Below are positions 26,417 through 35,375 of a stretch of DNA of 64,000 nt, in pieces. The notes beneath the pieces were generated by a model. It ran no database searches. It saw only the letters and a list, made by a program, of their open reading frames with translations, and had not been told where the DNA came from. The DNA is from Micromonospora purpureochromogenes (lineage in GTDB: Bacteria; Actinomycetota; Actinomycetes; Mycobacteriales; Micromonosporaceae): positions 6,014,001 through 6,078,000 of the forward strand of contig NZ_LT607410.1 of assembly GCF_900091515.1 (NCBI RefSeq). Reading direction: 5' to 3'. Made by a program: the position numbers and the translations under genes. Position 1 is the stretch's first letter, and each line of letters opens with the position of its first letter.

Positions 26417-27076
26417 ATGCCGGACCGATGGACAGCCGTAGCCGCGCTCGCCGATCCGTCCCGGCGCGCGCTGTACGACCACGTGCGCCATCAGGACCAC
26501 CCCGTCACTCGCGAGGAGGCCGCCGACGCCACCGGGATCACCCGCGGGCTGGCCGCCTTCCACCTGGACAAGCTCGTCGACGCCGGCCTGCTGCGGGCCC
26601 GCTATCAGGCCCCACCCGACCAGCCGAGAGGCCGGGGCCGCAGCCCCAAGGTGTACGAGCCGGCAGGGGACGGTCTCGCCGTCACGATCCCGGAACGCCG
26701 CTACGAACTGATCGCCGAGATCCTCGCCGACGCGGTCGTCGACGACCCGGCCCACGCCGACGACGCCGCGCGTCGGCTCGCCGGGCAGCGCGGCCGCAGC
26801 CTGGGCGCCGGACTGGCCGAGGACGGGTGCGACGTCCTGTCGGCGCTGGGCGGCCTCGGATTCGAGCCGCGGCCCGACGCGCAGCGGCGGGTGCTACTGC
26901 GCAACTGCCCGTTCCACGCCCTGGCCACCCGGCACACCGCACTGGTCTGCGGGCTGAACCACGCCTTCCTCACCGGCCTGCTCGAAGGGCTCGGCGCCGC
27001 CGATGTCGACGCCCGCCTGGCCCCCCGCCCCGGTGCCTGCTGCGTGGAGTTGAACACCTCAGGCGCGGCGAAGTAG
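26417..27076 (+). CDS. ArsR/SufR-like HTH regulator with cysteine-rich C-terminus
   Basis: A 219-residue regulator. Residues 5-75 form a winged HTH (ALADPSRRALYDHV, TRGLAAFHLDKLVDAGLL). The C-terminal half contains LLRNCPFHALATRHTALVCG followed by a closing PGACCVEL, a cysteine arrangement like that of SufR-type Fe-S or metal-sensing regulators. I infer cluster or metal binding but cannot prove it. ATG 26417 has a weak GGTGGG upstream; a longer frame from 26282 is less likely. It is divergent from folE with a palindrome between, suggesting it controls the folE-flavoprotein operon. Confidence 0.85.
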   Translation: MPDRWTAVAALADPSRRALYDHVRHQDHPVTREEAADATGITRGLAAFHLDKLVDAGLLRARYQAPPDQPRGRGRSPKVYEPAGDGLAVTIPERRYELIAEILADAVVDDPAHADDAARRLAGQRGRSLGAGLAEDGCDVLSALGGLGFEPRPDAQRRVLLRNCPFHALATRHTALVCGLNHAFLTGLLEGLGAADVDARLAPRPGACCVELNTSGAAK

Positions 27077-27117
27077 CCACCGCGGTCGTACCCGCTCCAC
27101 CGCACCGGCGGCCGCGG

Positions 27118-28002
27118 TCATCCCGCGGTGGGTGTGGCCTTCAGGTTCAGCAGCCCGGCGTCGACGACGGCGCGGCTGAGCGGCCGCGCCGCTTCCGCGA
27201 GCCGCGCACACCCGTCCTCGCCTAGCACCCGGTAGGCCGGTTCGGCGAGAGCGTCGGTCCGGTCCTCGACCGACTGTCGCAGCTCCCGGCCCGCGTCGGT
27301 GAGGGCCAGGTCGTCGGCGTCACCGGCGGCCAGCAGGCCGCGGGACCGCAGCCCGTCCACCGCCGCGGCCCACTCGTCGCTGGTCCAGCCGCGACTGCGG
27401 AGCAGGAACCGCACCGGTACGTCACCGGTCGCGGCGTGCAGCACGAGCGCGTCGAGGCCGGTGACGCCCGCGACGACGAGGGCGTTCACGTGCCCGTCGC
27501 CGCGGAACTCGCGCAGCAGCGTCTGCGCGTGCCACAGCACCAGGTGCGGCTCGTCCGGCCACGGCAGCGCCGCGTGGGCGGCGAAGAGCGGACGTCCGGG
27601 CAGCTGCTCGCACGCCGACTCGGCGGCCCGGCGGGCCAGCTCGGCCGCCTCGGCGACGGCATCGGCTGCGCCCTCCAGAGCCGAGAAGGCCCGGCTCAGG
27701 GCCGCGGCCGCGGCGTCCAGGCGGGCGCGCAGCACGCTCGCCGGGTCGGCGCGCTCCCACGCGGCGGGCAGCGCCACGCGTACCAGTGCGGGCTTGAAGT
27801 TGAAGAACGTCGCGATGACCGGCTCGGCCGGCACCGCACCGAACGCGGCCGACCGGGACGCGAAGTAGCCCGTCAGGCCGTCCAGACCCAGCGCGTCGTA
27901 CCGTTGCCGCGCCTCGGGGGCGAAATAGATCATGGCGTGGATCGGTTCGGCTCGGCGCCACGCGGCGCGGGCGATGGCGGGGTCGAGGGGGGATCGGGCC
28001 AC
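27118..28002 (-). CDS. SCO6745-family protein (helical, HTH-like C-terminus)
   Basis: A 294-residue soluble protein. GTG 28002 is chosen because AAGGAG lies five bases upstream and the N-terminus then runs into RRAEPIHAMIYFAPEA, the family's conserved opening. The middle is alanine-rich and helical; the C-terminus (SRGWTSDEWAAAVDGLRSRG then LALTDAGREL) looks like a winged-helix. This is the actinobacterial SCO6745 family; its biochemical function is unknown to me. It follows the acyl-CoA ligase gene by 56 bp on the same strand and probably shares its transcript. Confidence 0.8.
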   Translation of the reverse strand: MARSPLDPAIARAAWRRAEPIHAMIYFAPEARQRYDALGLDGLTGYFASRSAAFGAVPAEPVIATFFNFKPALVRVALPAAWERADPASVLRARLDAAAAALSRAFSALEGAADAVAEAAELARRAAESACEQLPGRPLFAAHAALPWPDEPHLVLWHAQTLLREFRGDGHVNALVVAGVTGLDALVLHAATGDVPVRFLLRSRGWTSDEWAAAVDGLRSRGLLAAGDADDLALTDAGRELRQSVEDRTDALAEPAYRVLGEDGCARLAEAARPLSRAVVDAGLLNLKATPTAG

Positions 28003-28058
28003 TGCAACTCCTTGCATCACTGTTCGACGACGGTCACCTGCGGGGTCTTCAGCACGGG

Positions 28059-29585
28059 TCAGGGGGTCCGGTCCTGCGCGAAGCGCCACCGTAGCTCCCG
28101 CTTGAGGACCTTCATGCTCGGACCCAACGGGAACTCGTCGACGAACTCCACCCGCCGCGGGTACTTGTGGCGGCCCACGTGCTCGCGCGCCCATTCGATG
28201 ATCTCGTCGGCGGTCACCTCCGCCGCCGGGATGATCACCGCGCAGACCTCTTCGCCGTGCGTCGGATGGGGTACGCCGACCACCGCCACCTGCCCGATCG
28301 CCGGGTGGCGCAGCAGCGCCTCCTCGACCTCCCGCGGGTAGACGTTGAATCCGCCCCGGATGATGAGGTCCTTCTTCCGGTCGACGATCGTGACGAAGCC
28401 GGCCTCGTCCCTCGTGCCGAGGTCGCCCGTGCGGAACCAGCCGTCCCGGAGGACCTCCGCGGTCGCCCGTGGCTGGCCGAGGTAGCCGGCGAAGACGTTG
28501 TGCCCACGGATGACGATCTCGCCGACCTCGCCCGGCGGGAGCAGTTCGACGTGGTCCTCCCGGTCGGCCCGGGCCACCTCGACGTCGACGCCCCAGATGG
28601 GACAGCCGACGGTGCCCGGCCGCGCGCCGAAGGTCGGCTGGTTGGTGGTGGCCACCGGGGAGGTCTCGGACAGGCCGTAGCCCTCGTAGACGGTCGTCGT
28701 GAACGTCGCCGCGACCTCGTCCAGCACGCTGAGCGGCAGCGACGCGCCGCCGGAGACACACAGCCGCAGCGACGGGCGCGGTGCGCCCCGGCGGGCCGCG
28801 TCGAGCAGCGCGATGTACATGGTGGGCACGCCGAGGAACGCCGTCACGCCGTGCGCGACCATCAGCTCCAACGCCTGGACCGGATCGAAGCGCGGCTGGA
28901 GCACGAGCGTGGCGGCGGCGCGGAACGCGGTGTTCATCGCGGCGGTCTGCCCGAAGCTGTGGAACAGCGGCAGGCAGCCGAGGAGCACGTCGTCGCGGCG
29001 TACCCCGAGGTCGTCGAAGGCGTTGACGGTGGCGTTCATCGTCAGGTTGAAATGGGTCAGCACCGCCCCCTTCGGCCGACCCGTGGTGCCGCTGGTGTAG
29101 AGCACCACGGCGGGGTCGTCCGGCGCGGTCGGCACCAGCCCCGCCCGCGGCGCCAGCCGAGCGGCCGCCGCGGCCAGCGAGTCCGGATCGGCCGGATCCA
29201 GCGGGACCGCCGGCACCCCGGCCAGCTCCGCCGCCTTCACGGCCGTCGCCGGATCACCGCCGCCGTGCACCAGGGCACGGGCGTGGCTGTCGCGCAGGAC
29301 GAACGCCACCTCCTCAGCGGTCAACAGCAGGTGGATCGGCACCACGACCGCGCCGAGCGAGAGGATCGCGTAGTAGGCGCGCGGGAAGTCCGGCACGTTC
29401 GCGGCCATCAGCGCGACATGGTCACCGGGGCGTACCCCCCGCTCGGCCAGCGCCGCGGCGTAGCCCCGGGTCTGCGCCCACAGCTCCGCGTACGTGACCC
29501 GTTCGTCGCCGCAGACGATCGCGGGGTGCGCGGGTCGGCGGCGGGCGGACTCGGCCAGGACGGTAGCCAGCGACAGTTGGGCCAT
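28059..29585 (-). CDS. Acyl-CoA synthetase (AMP-binding, class I adenylate-forming)
   Basis: A 508-residue enzyme that activates a carboxylic acid to acyl-AMP and then acyl-CoA. The P-loop-like motif YTSGTTGRPKGA lies near residue 170, GYGLSETSPVA near 300, GWFRTGDLGT near 385 and the hinge KDLIIRGGFNVYPREVE near 405. The C-terminal catalytic Lys lies in LGPSMKVLKRELR. Length fits medium/long-chain fatty acyl-CoA ligases; chain length is not predictable. A LysR-type operator sits 110 bp upstream and two LysR genes precede it on the same strand. Confidence 0.9.
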   Translation of the reverse strand: MAQLSLATVLAESARRRPAHPAIVCGDERVTYAELWAQTRGYAAALAERGVRPGDHVALMAANVPDFPRAYYAILSLGAVVVPIHLLLTAEEVAFVLRDSHARALVHGGGDPATAVKAAELAGVPAVPLDPADPDSLAAAAARLAPRAGLVPTAPDDPAVVLYTSGTTGRPKGAVLTHFNLTMNATVNAFDDLGVRRDDVLLGCLPLFHSFGQTAAMNTAFRAAATLVLQPRFDPVQALELMVAHGVTAFLGVPTMYIALLDAARRGAPRPSLRLCVSGGASLPLSVLDEVAATFTTTVYEGYGLSETSPVATTNQPTFGARPGTVGCPIWGVDVEVARADREDHVELLPPGEVGEIVIRGHNVFAGYLGQPRATAEVLRDGWFRTGDLGTRDEAGFVTIVDRKKDLIIRGGFNVYPREVEEALLRHPAIGQVAVVGVPHPTHGEEVCAVIIPAAEVTADEIIEWAREHVGRHKYPRRVEFVDEFPLGPSMKVLKRELRWRFAQDRTP

Positions 29586-29694
29586 GGTTCCTCGCTGTCG
29601 AAGGGGAGGGGCGGCGTCGCGGACCGGACGCGGGGTGGGGGTCCACTGATCGAAGACCGGCGGGCCGGCGAAATCAAAGACGAGCCGTCACCCG

Positions 29695-29717
29695 CCCCAT
29701 AGGCGGCGGCTATGGGG
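29695..29717. promoter_or_regulatory. LysR-type operator (ATAG-N7-CTAT dyad)
   Basis: Perfect 8-bp arms ccccatag (29695-29702) and ctatgggg (29710-29717) around a 7-bp spacer give the T-N11-A pattern of LysR sites (T29700, A29712). It lies between the second LysR gene's stop (29753) and the acyl-CoA ligase start (29585), so the ligase gene is the likely target. Confidence 0.7.
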
Positions 29718-29752
29718 GCGGCGCGCACCCACGGCGGCACCGCGTCGCCGGT

Positions 29753-30631
29753 CTACTCCGGCCCGGGCAGCAGTTCCAGCAGCGCCTGGGCGGCCGGCGA
29801 CAACCGCCCGGACCGGTGGACCAGCGCGAACCGGCAGACCACCGGTGGGTCCAGCGCCCGCACGACGGCCCCGCCGCGGGCCGCCTCGTCGGCGTACCAC
29901 CGGGTCAGGAACGCGGCGCCGGCCTGGGCCAGCACCATGGGTACGACGGCCTCGCGGTGCCGGGTCACCGCCGCGCGCCGCATCCGCACACCGGCCGTGG
30001 CGAGCGCGGCCAGGACCGTCGCGCGCAGCGCGCTGTGCCCCTGGATGTCGATCACCGGGGTGTCCTGGAGCGCCCCCAGCGGCAGCGGCCCGTCCGGAGC
30101 GGGCGTGCCGGGCGGCAGCACCGCCCACACCTGCTGCGCGCCCAACTCCCGCACGGGCAGCCGAAGGTCGGGGATGGGCAGGTACGTCAGAGCCAGCTCG
30201 CAGCTTCCGTCGCGGACGAGCCGGGCCAGGTCCTCGTCGTCGCGGGGCTCCAGCACGCGCACCGCGAGGCCGGGGAAGCGTCGCCGCAGGGTGGCGATCG
30301 CCGGGGTGAGGGGGTCGACGGTCAGTGCGGCGTGCGCGGCGATGTCGAGCCGCCCGGTGCGCAGGTTCACCACGTCGGCGACGGCGGCCCGGGCGGCGGT
30401 GGCGTCCTGAAGGACCTGCCGGGCCGGGGCGACCAGCGCCTCGCCGCCGACGGTGAGGACCAGGCCGCGCCCGGTGCGGTGGAACAGCTCGATGCCGAGT
30501 TCGCGTTCCAGCCCCCGGATCGCCTGGGACAGGGAGGGCTGGGCGATGCGGATGGCCGCGGCCGCGCGGGTGACGCCGCCGTGGTCGACGACGGCGAGGA
30601 AGTACTCCAGCTGGCGCAGGTCGACCGTCAT
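29753..30631 (-). CDS. LysR family transcriptional regulator (second of tandem pair)
   Basis: A 292-residue regulator. The HTH is at residues 3-60 (DLRQLEYFLAVVDHGGVTRA, QPSLSQAIRGLERELG), followed by a periplasmic-binding-protein-like effector domain to the end. ATG 30631 overlaps the stop of the upstream LysR gene (ATGA), so the two are translationally coupled. It resembles that neighbour across the whole length, indicating tandem duplication. The operator 36 bp past its stop points to control of the acyl-CoA ligase gene. Confidence 0.9.
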   Translation of the reverse strand: MTVDLRQLEYFLAVVDHGGVTRAAAAIRIAQPSLSQAIRGLERELGIELFHRTGRGLVLTVGGEALVAPARQVLQDATAARAAVADVVNLRTGRLDIAAHAALTVDPLTPAIATLRRRFPGLAVRVLEPRDDEDLARLVRDGSCELALTYLPIPDLRLPVRELGAQQVWAVLPPGTPAPDGPLPLGALQDTPVIDIQGHSALRATVLAALATAGVRMRRAAVTRHREAVVPMVLAQAGAAFLTRWYADEAARGGAVVRALDPPVVCRFALVHRSGRLSPAAQALLELLPGPE

Positions 30632-31512
30632 CGCCCCGCCCGGCACCTGGTGCGGGCGTGCGCCACGAACGCGCGGGCGGCCGGCGACAGTGGACCGGGC
30701 CGGTGCACCAGCCCGTACGCCTGCCGCAGCGGCGGGTCGACCGGGCGCACGACGGCGCCGAGCGAGGCGGCCGCGTGCGCGGTCTCCCGCACCAGGAAGG
30801 CGGCGCCGGCGCCGCCGAGGACGAGCGGCGCGAGCGCCTCCGGATGCGCCACCTCGACCACCAGCCGGGTGCGGACGCCCTGATCGCGCAGCGCCCGCTC
30901 GACGTCGTCCCGTTGCCAGTTCCCACGCGGCACCCCGAGGACGTCGGCGCCGTGCAGCCGGGCCAGCGGCACGGCGTCACCCGGGCCGACGTCGGTGCCG
31001 GGCGGGAACGCCAACCACAGCTCCTGCACGCCGAGTTCGACCACGTGGAGCCCGAGGTGCGGCAGGGGCAGGTGGGTCAGGCCCAGCTCGCTGTGCCCGT
31101 CCCGGACGAGGATGTGCAGGCCGTCGTCGGTCTCCGGCTCGTCGATGTGGACGACGATGTGCGGTTTCTCGCGCCGGAAGGAGCCGACCAGGGAGGCTCC
31201 CGGGTAGGCCGCCAGCACGGGCACGGCGACCAGGTCGAGGGCGGGCGTGGCTCGGGCGCGCGACCCCACCGCCTCGCGGGCGGCGGTGATGCCACGCAGC
31301 ATCTGCCGGGCCGGGCCGACGAAGGCCCTGCCCGCGTAGGAGAGCACCAACCCGTGCGGGACCCGGTGGAACAGCTCGGCGCCGAGTTCGCGTTCGAGCG
31401 CGCGCATCGACTGCGACAGCGTCGGCTGGGCGACGTCGAGGGCCGAGGCCGCCCGACTGAAGCCACCGTGCTCGGCTACCGCGAGGAAGTAGGAGACCTG
31501 CCTGACGTCCAA
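30628..31512 (-). CDS. LysR family transcriptional regulator (first of tandem pair)
   Basis: A 294-residue regulator starting at TTG 31512 with GGGAA a few bases upstream. The HTH reads VRQVSYFLAVAEHGGFSRAA and QPTLSQSMRALERELGAELF. The effector domain runs to the C-terminus. Its stop overlaps the start of the next LysR gene. The two are similar but differ in the effector domain, so they may sense different ligands while reading similar DNA sites. Confidence 0.9.
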   Translation of the reverse strand: MDVRQVSYFLAVAEHGGFSRAASALDVAQPTLSQSMRALERELGAELFHRVPHGLVLSYAGRAFVGPARQMLRGITAAREAVGSRARATPALDLVAVPVLAAYPGASLVGSFRREKPHIVVHIDEPETDDGLHILVRDGHSELGLTHLPLPHLGLHVVELGVQELWLAFPPGTDVGPGDAVPLARLHGADVLGVPRGNWQRDDVERALRDQGVRTRLVVEVAHPEALAPLVLGGAGAAFLVRETAHAAASLGAVVRPVDPPLRQAYGLVHRPGPLSPAARAFVAHARTRCRAGR

Positions 31513-31615
31513 TGCGTTCCCGATGACTCAGCTAGGGCCCGGTCAGCACGGATGTTACCGGTAGGTCACCGCGCAGTGCTCCCTGCCGTGATCGTTCCTC
31601 CCCACCGCCGCGCCG

Positions 31616-33154
31616 CTACAACCGGATGGAGGCGGTGGCCGCCGCGCCGGCCCCGGCACTGTTGACGGCCCGCACCGTGACGGTGTAGGTGGTCTTGCGG
31701 GACAGGCCGGAGAAGGTGGCAGTCGTGGTGCCGGCGGGCAGCGTGAGGAACCGGCCGCCCGGTTCGAGGGTGACCTCGTAGCCGGTCACGGCAGCGCCGC
31801 CGTTGTAGGCGGGCGGTGACCAGCGGGCGGTGATCGACGAGCCCGACTTGCGCAGCTGCAGGGCCTCGGGCGCACCGGGTGGGCTGGTGCCGCCCGGGCC
31901 CGTCTCGTAGGCGCCCATGTCGATGCGGGCGACGCCGTCGCCGTTGCCGTCGGTGACGCGCGGGGCGCCGGCCAGGTCGGTCGCGGTGAGCCAGTAGTCG
32001 CCCACCGGGTAGCCGGCGTCGACGGCAGCGGACTCGGGGCGTACCCGGAAATCGGAGCCGGCGGCCACGAAGGCCGGGTCGGCGTCCACGACGCCGCCGG
32101 CGCCCGGGGCGACGCCGCACGGTCCGGACTCGCCCTCGTAGAGTGGCGCGGACCTGCCGTTCCAGACCAGGCTGTCCGTCATGCCCCACGGGTCCGGCAG
32201 CGGGCCGCGACACCGCAGCACCGGCGAGCCCGCTCCGGCGACCAGCGCGCTGCCGGCGATCTGCACCGGCGCTGCGTACCACAGGTCGATGGCGGGCCCG
32301 CCGCCGCTGACGATGGTGTTGTTGACGACGTTGAGGCCGAGCCCTTCACCGGGCAGGGAGGACGGCAGCGAACCACCGATGGCGGCCTTGTTGTTGCCTT
32401 CGATGAGGTTGCCGACCAACTCGACGGCGTTCGCGTTCACCAGGGCGATCCCGCCGCCCTCGCCCCCGATGGCCTCGTTGTCACGGATGATGTTGTGCTC
32501 GATCCGCACCCGGCCTGCGGCGTAGAGCCCGATGCCGCCGCCGTTGTGCTGCTTGTTGCGCTCGATGGTGTTGCCGCGAATCAGCGGGATGCCCGGGTTG
32601 TCGTCCCCCTGGATGCTGATGCCGCCGCCGTACGGGTAGTAGCAGCCATCCACGGCGTTGTCGCGGATGATGTTGTTCTCGATCAGCGGCGCACTGAACT
32701 CCGCGTAGATCGCGCCGCCGCCGCAGAGCCGCGTCTGTTCCACCACGTTGCCGACGATTGACGGGTCGGCGTACCAGGACCACACCGCCCCTTCCGGGTA
32801 GGGCCACTCCGCCGGCCCCCTGCCGCCGTGCCGGATGGTGAACCCTTCGACCCGCGCCGCGCGGGTCTCCCCGCCGGTGAACCGCACCGCCGGGGCGACG
32901 CCTCCGCCGTCGAGCAGGGTCACGCTCGGGCCGCCGGTCGACTTCAGCGTCACGTCCTTGCCGCGGAACGTCAGATTCTCCAGGTACGTCCCTGGTTCGA
33001 CCAGGACCGTGCCGCCAGCCGGAGCCGCGTCGAGGGCGGCCTGGATGCTCTCTCCCGAGCTGACCAGTGTTCCCGTGGCCGCCGCTTGCACGGGACCGCC
33101 AGGAAGCACGACATTCGTCGTCAATGCCACGAGGGCGACAGCGAGCCGCAACAT
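31616..33154 (-). CDS. Secreted right-handed beta-helix protein with fibronectin type III domain
   Basis: A 512-residue exported protein. A signal peptide (MLRLAVALVALTTNVVLPGG then VQA) precedes residues about 40-330, which carry the repeated short strands of a parallel beta-helix (PbH1): IVGNVVEQ, IENNIIRDN, IRGNTIERN, IEHNIIRDN, LVGNLIEGN. The C-terminal ~90 residues form a fibronectin type III domain (PGAPEALQLRKSGSSITARW ... TYTVTVRAVN). Such proteins bind or cleave polysaccharides, but no polysaccharide-lyase catalytic residues are recognisable. ATG 33154 is preferred; GTG 33175 would add seven residues. Confidence 0.85.
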   Translation of the reverse strand: MLRLAVALVALTTNVVLPGGPVQAAATGTLVSSGESIQAALDAAPAGGTVLVEPGTYLENLTFRGKDVTLKSTGGPSVTLLDGGGVAPAVRFTGGETRAARVEGFTIRHGGRGPAEWPYPEGAVWSWYADPSIVGNVVEQTRLCGGGAIYAEFSAPLIENNIIRDNAVDGCYYPYGGGISIQGDDNPGIPLIRGNTIERNKQHNGGGIGLYAAGRVRIEHNIIRDNEAIGGEGGGIALVNANAVELVGNLIEGNNKAAIGGSLPSSLPGEGLGLNVVNNTIVSGGGPAIDLWYAAPVQIAGSALVAGAGSPVLRCRGPLPDPWGMTDSLVWNGRSAPLYEGESGPCGVAPGAGGVVDADPAFVAAGSDFRVRPESAAVDAGYPVGDYWLTATDLAGAPRVTDGNGDGVARIDMGAYETGPGGTSPPGAPEALQLRKSGSSITARWSPPAYNGGAAVTGYEVTLEPGGRFLTLPAGTTTATFSGLSRKTTYTVTVRAVNSAGAGAAATASIRL

Positions 33155-33325
33155 GTCCGGACTGTACCCCTGCACCCGCGCCGCCGCCGATCGTTCCTAT
33201 CGCGACACTGCCCGCTCGTGCGGCGGGCCAGCCGTAGCGTGGCCGGCTGGGCTGATCGGCGCTCGCCGAAGTGTCACAGCCGAGCCCTAGCCTTTCGCTG
33301 ACCACAGTCGAAGGAGGCCGTTCCC

Positions 33326-33694
33326 ATGCTCGACCACCTGGGCATCCAGTGCCGTGACGTGTCCGCCAGCGCCGCGTTCTACGACGCCGTCCTCGCCGCG
33401 TTGAGCGCGCGCCGGCTGATGGAGTTCGGCGACGTGCTCGGCTACGGCGTCGACCGGCCGGACTTCTGGCTCAGCCCCATGACGTCCCCGGGTGCGGCTC
33501 ACGAGGCGCACATCGCCTTCACGGCGCCGGATCGCGCCGCCGTGCAGGCGTTCCACGACGCCGCGGTCGCCGCCGGCGCCGAGGTGCTGCACGCGCCCCG
33601 GCTCTGGCCGGAGTACCACCCGACCTACTTCGGCGCGTTCGTCCGCGACCCGGACGGCAACAACGTCGAGGCCGTCTGCCACGCCCCGGAGTGA
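33326..33694 (+). CDS. VOC family (glyoxalase/bleomycin-resistance-like) protein
   Basis: A 122-residue single-chain VOC protein. ATG 33326 follows AAGGAGG. It opens with LDHLGIQCRDVSASAAFYD, and the second half ends VRDPDGNNVEAVCHAPE, the paired beta-alpha-beta-beta-beta repeats with a His and a terminal Glu as likely metal ligands. The family includes isomerases, dioxygenases and antibiotic-binding proteins. Nothing around it identifies a substrate. Confidence 0.88.
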   Translation: MLDHLGIQCRDVSASAAFYDAVLAALSARRLMEFGDVLGYGVDRPDFWLSPMTSPGAAHEAHIAFTAPDRAAVQAFHDAAVAAGAEVLHAPRLWPEYHPTYFGAFVRDPDGNNVEAVCHAPE

Positions 33695-33707
33695 CGAGGC
33701 CGGCGGC

Positions 33708-34169
33708 CTAGCCGGGATCCCGCCTCGGGTACGCGCGCACCGCGCGCTCCCACTGGTCGGCGGCGGTCAGCACCTGCGCGGCGGAGACCCGCAACGGCAC
33801 GGGATACACCTGGGCCAGCGGCGGCCGTTCGATCCACGGCGGCAGCGACTCGTAGGAGAAGACGGCGGTCAGCTCGACCCGTCCCACGCCGGTGACCAGC
33901 GACTGGAAGCTCAAGTTCGGCTCCACCGCGTGCCAGGCGGCGCGGTCACCGAAATCCGCCACACCCTGCCGCCGCAGCCACCCCGCGAGGTCCACTGCCT
34001 CCTCCGTGGTCATACACGGCTGCCGCCAGGACCAGGCGCGGCCGCCTGCGGTACGCACCTCGGCGGCGACGAACAGCCAGTCGTCATCGTCGGGAGTCTC
34101 CGGCGGCGGCCCCTGGTAGCCGGTCGGTCGGAGGCGCAGCCACGCACCGTCGTCCGATCGGATCTCCAC
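33708..34169 (-). CDS. WapI-like immunity/hypothetical protein
   Basis: A 153-residue acidic protein resembling small WapI-type immunity proteins: an MEIRSDDG opening, a beta-rich middle (DWLFVAAEVRTAGGRAWSWR), the helix MTTEEAVDLAGWLRRQ, then VEPNLSFQSLV. No cognate toxin is visible. The assignment is from overall look, so moderate confidence. It starts three bases after the stop of the phosphotransferase gene and so probably belongs to the same operon. Confidence 0.55.
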   Translation of the reverse strand: MEIRSDDGAWLRLRPTGYQGPPPETPDDDDWLFVAAEVRTAGGRAWSWRQPCMTTEEAVDLAGWLRRQGVADFGDRAAWHAVEPNLSFQSLVTGVGRVELTAVFSYESLPPWIERPPLAQVYPVPLRVSAAQVLTAADQWERAVRAYPRRDPG

Positions 34170-34172
34170 GGC

Positions 34173-35333
34173 TCAGCCCCGCCCGAGCAGGGTGACGGCC
34201 TGCGACAGCCAGTGCGGCACGTCGGCGTCGTGGTACACCCGCTCGCTCGGCTCGATCCCGGCGAGGAAGGCCGCGTACACGGCCGCCGACCGCAGCGCCG
34301 CGACCGGCCGCAGCAGCTCCACGGCCCGTTCCGGCTCGCAGCCGGGCGCGTCGGCCCGCCACCGGGCGCACCAGGCGGCCACCAGCGCGTCCGAGGCGTC
34401 GGCAGGAAGCCCGATGGTCAGTACCAGGATGTCGAAGGCCGGGTGCCCGACGAACGAGTCGCCCCAGTCGATGATGACCCGCCGGTCACCGTCGCTGCGG
34501 ACGTTGCCGGGGTGCAGGTCGCCGTGCACCAGGGTGTCCGGCATGCCACACCGCCGGGCCTGCGCCAGCCGCTCCTCCAGCCCGTCCAGCACGGTGTCGG
34601 CGTGGTGCGGGGCGAGCGCGGCGCGGATCCAGCGGGCCAGGGCGGCGCCGCGCAGGTCGGGCACCCCGGCCGCCACCAGGTCGTCGGTGAGGGGCAGCGC
34701 GCGCATCTGGAGGGCGTGCTGGTCGGCGGCGATGGCGTCGCGTTCGGCCGGGTCCGCCCCGTAGCGGTCCTCCCCCGGCACGTGGTCGAGCAGCATCCGC
34801 CCGTCGTCGCCCGCGGCGAGCAGCGGCGGCACCAGGCCGGGCGTGACCGCGCCGAGCCGGCGCAGCACCGCCGCCTCGTGCCGGAAGAAGCCGGGTACCT
34901 GCTTGAGCCAGGCCGGGCCGTGCGGACCGTCGAGCCGCCAGATCGCCGACAGGTTCCAGGTGCGCCGCTGCGCCACCTCCTTCGCCGGCCGGCCGAGGCG
35001 GTCGAGGGCGGCGGTGGCCCACCCGACGGTGGCGGCCGGTCCGCCCGGCTCGGCGTAGGGCGCGCGCAGCGGGTGCGGCGGGAGTTCCAGGTCCACCGGT
35101 CGCAGCGGCACGGCGGGTGGGGCGGCCACCTCGGCCAGGTACGTCACCGCGCCGCCGATCCCCGGCCGGTCGCTGACGCCGGACAGCAGCCGCAGCACCG
35201 CGACCTCGACGGGCGCACCGCAGACGACCGCGTCGACCTCCTGCCACCAGGGAGTCGGCACCTCGTACGGAGGCAGTGCCCCGAGCAGCCGGCCGGCGGG
35301 GTCGACCAGGACGAGGGTCACGGTGCGGGTCAC
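34173..35333 (-). CDS. Aminoglycoside phosphotransferase-family kinase with N-terminal extension
   Basis: A 386-residue protein. The C-terminal APH fold has the catalytic loop LVHGDLHPGNV (about 275) and the metal-binding IIDWGDSFVGHPAFDI (about 295). The N-terminal ~110 residues (TLVLVDPAGRLLGALPP) look like a worn NUDIX-like domain without the Nudix box. Family members phosphorylate antibiotics, choline, hydroxylated metabolites or proteins; this one need not confer resistance. It is followed within three bases by the WapI-like gene. Confidence 0.82.
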   Translation of the reverse strand: MTRTVTLVLVDPAGRLLGALPPYEVPTPWWQEVDAVVCGAPVEVAVLRLLSGVSDRPGIGGAVTYLAEVAAPPAVPLRPVDLELPPHPLRAPYAEPGGPAATVGWATAALDRLGRPAKEVAQRRTWNLSAIWRLDGPHGPAWLKQVPGFFRHEAAVLRRLGAVTPGLVPPLLAAGDDGRMLLDHVPGEDRYGADPAERDAIAADQHALQMRALPLTDDLVAAGVPDLRGAALARWIRAALAPHHADTVLDGLEERLAQARRCGMPDTLVHGDLHPGNVRSDGDRRVIIDWGDSFVGHPAFDILVLTIGLPADASDALVAAWCARWRADAPGCEPERAVELLRPVAALRSAAVYAAFLAGIEPSERVYHDADVPHWLSQAVTLLGRG

Positions 35334-35375
35334 GGTCGCCGACGGTAGTGCCGGGGCGAGGTCAGCGGCGAGCGG

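Noticed and set aside
33708..34169. WapI-like immunity protein as evidence of a contact-dependent toxin system
   Set aside because: No large RHS or WapA-type toxin gene is present, and the family assignment is itself tentative.
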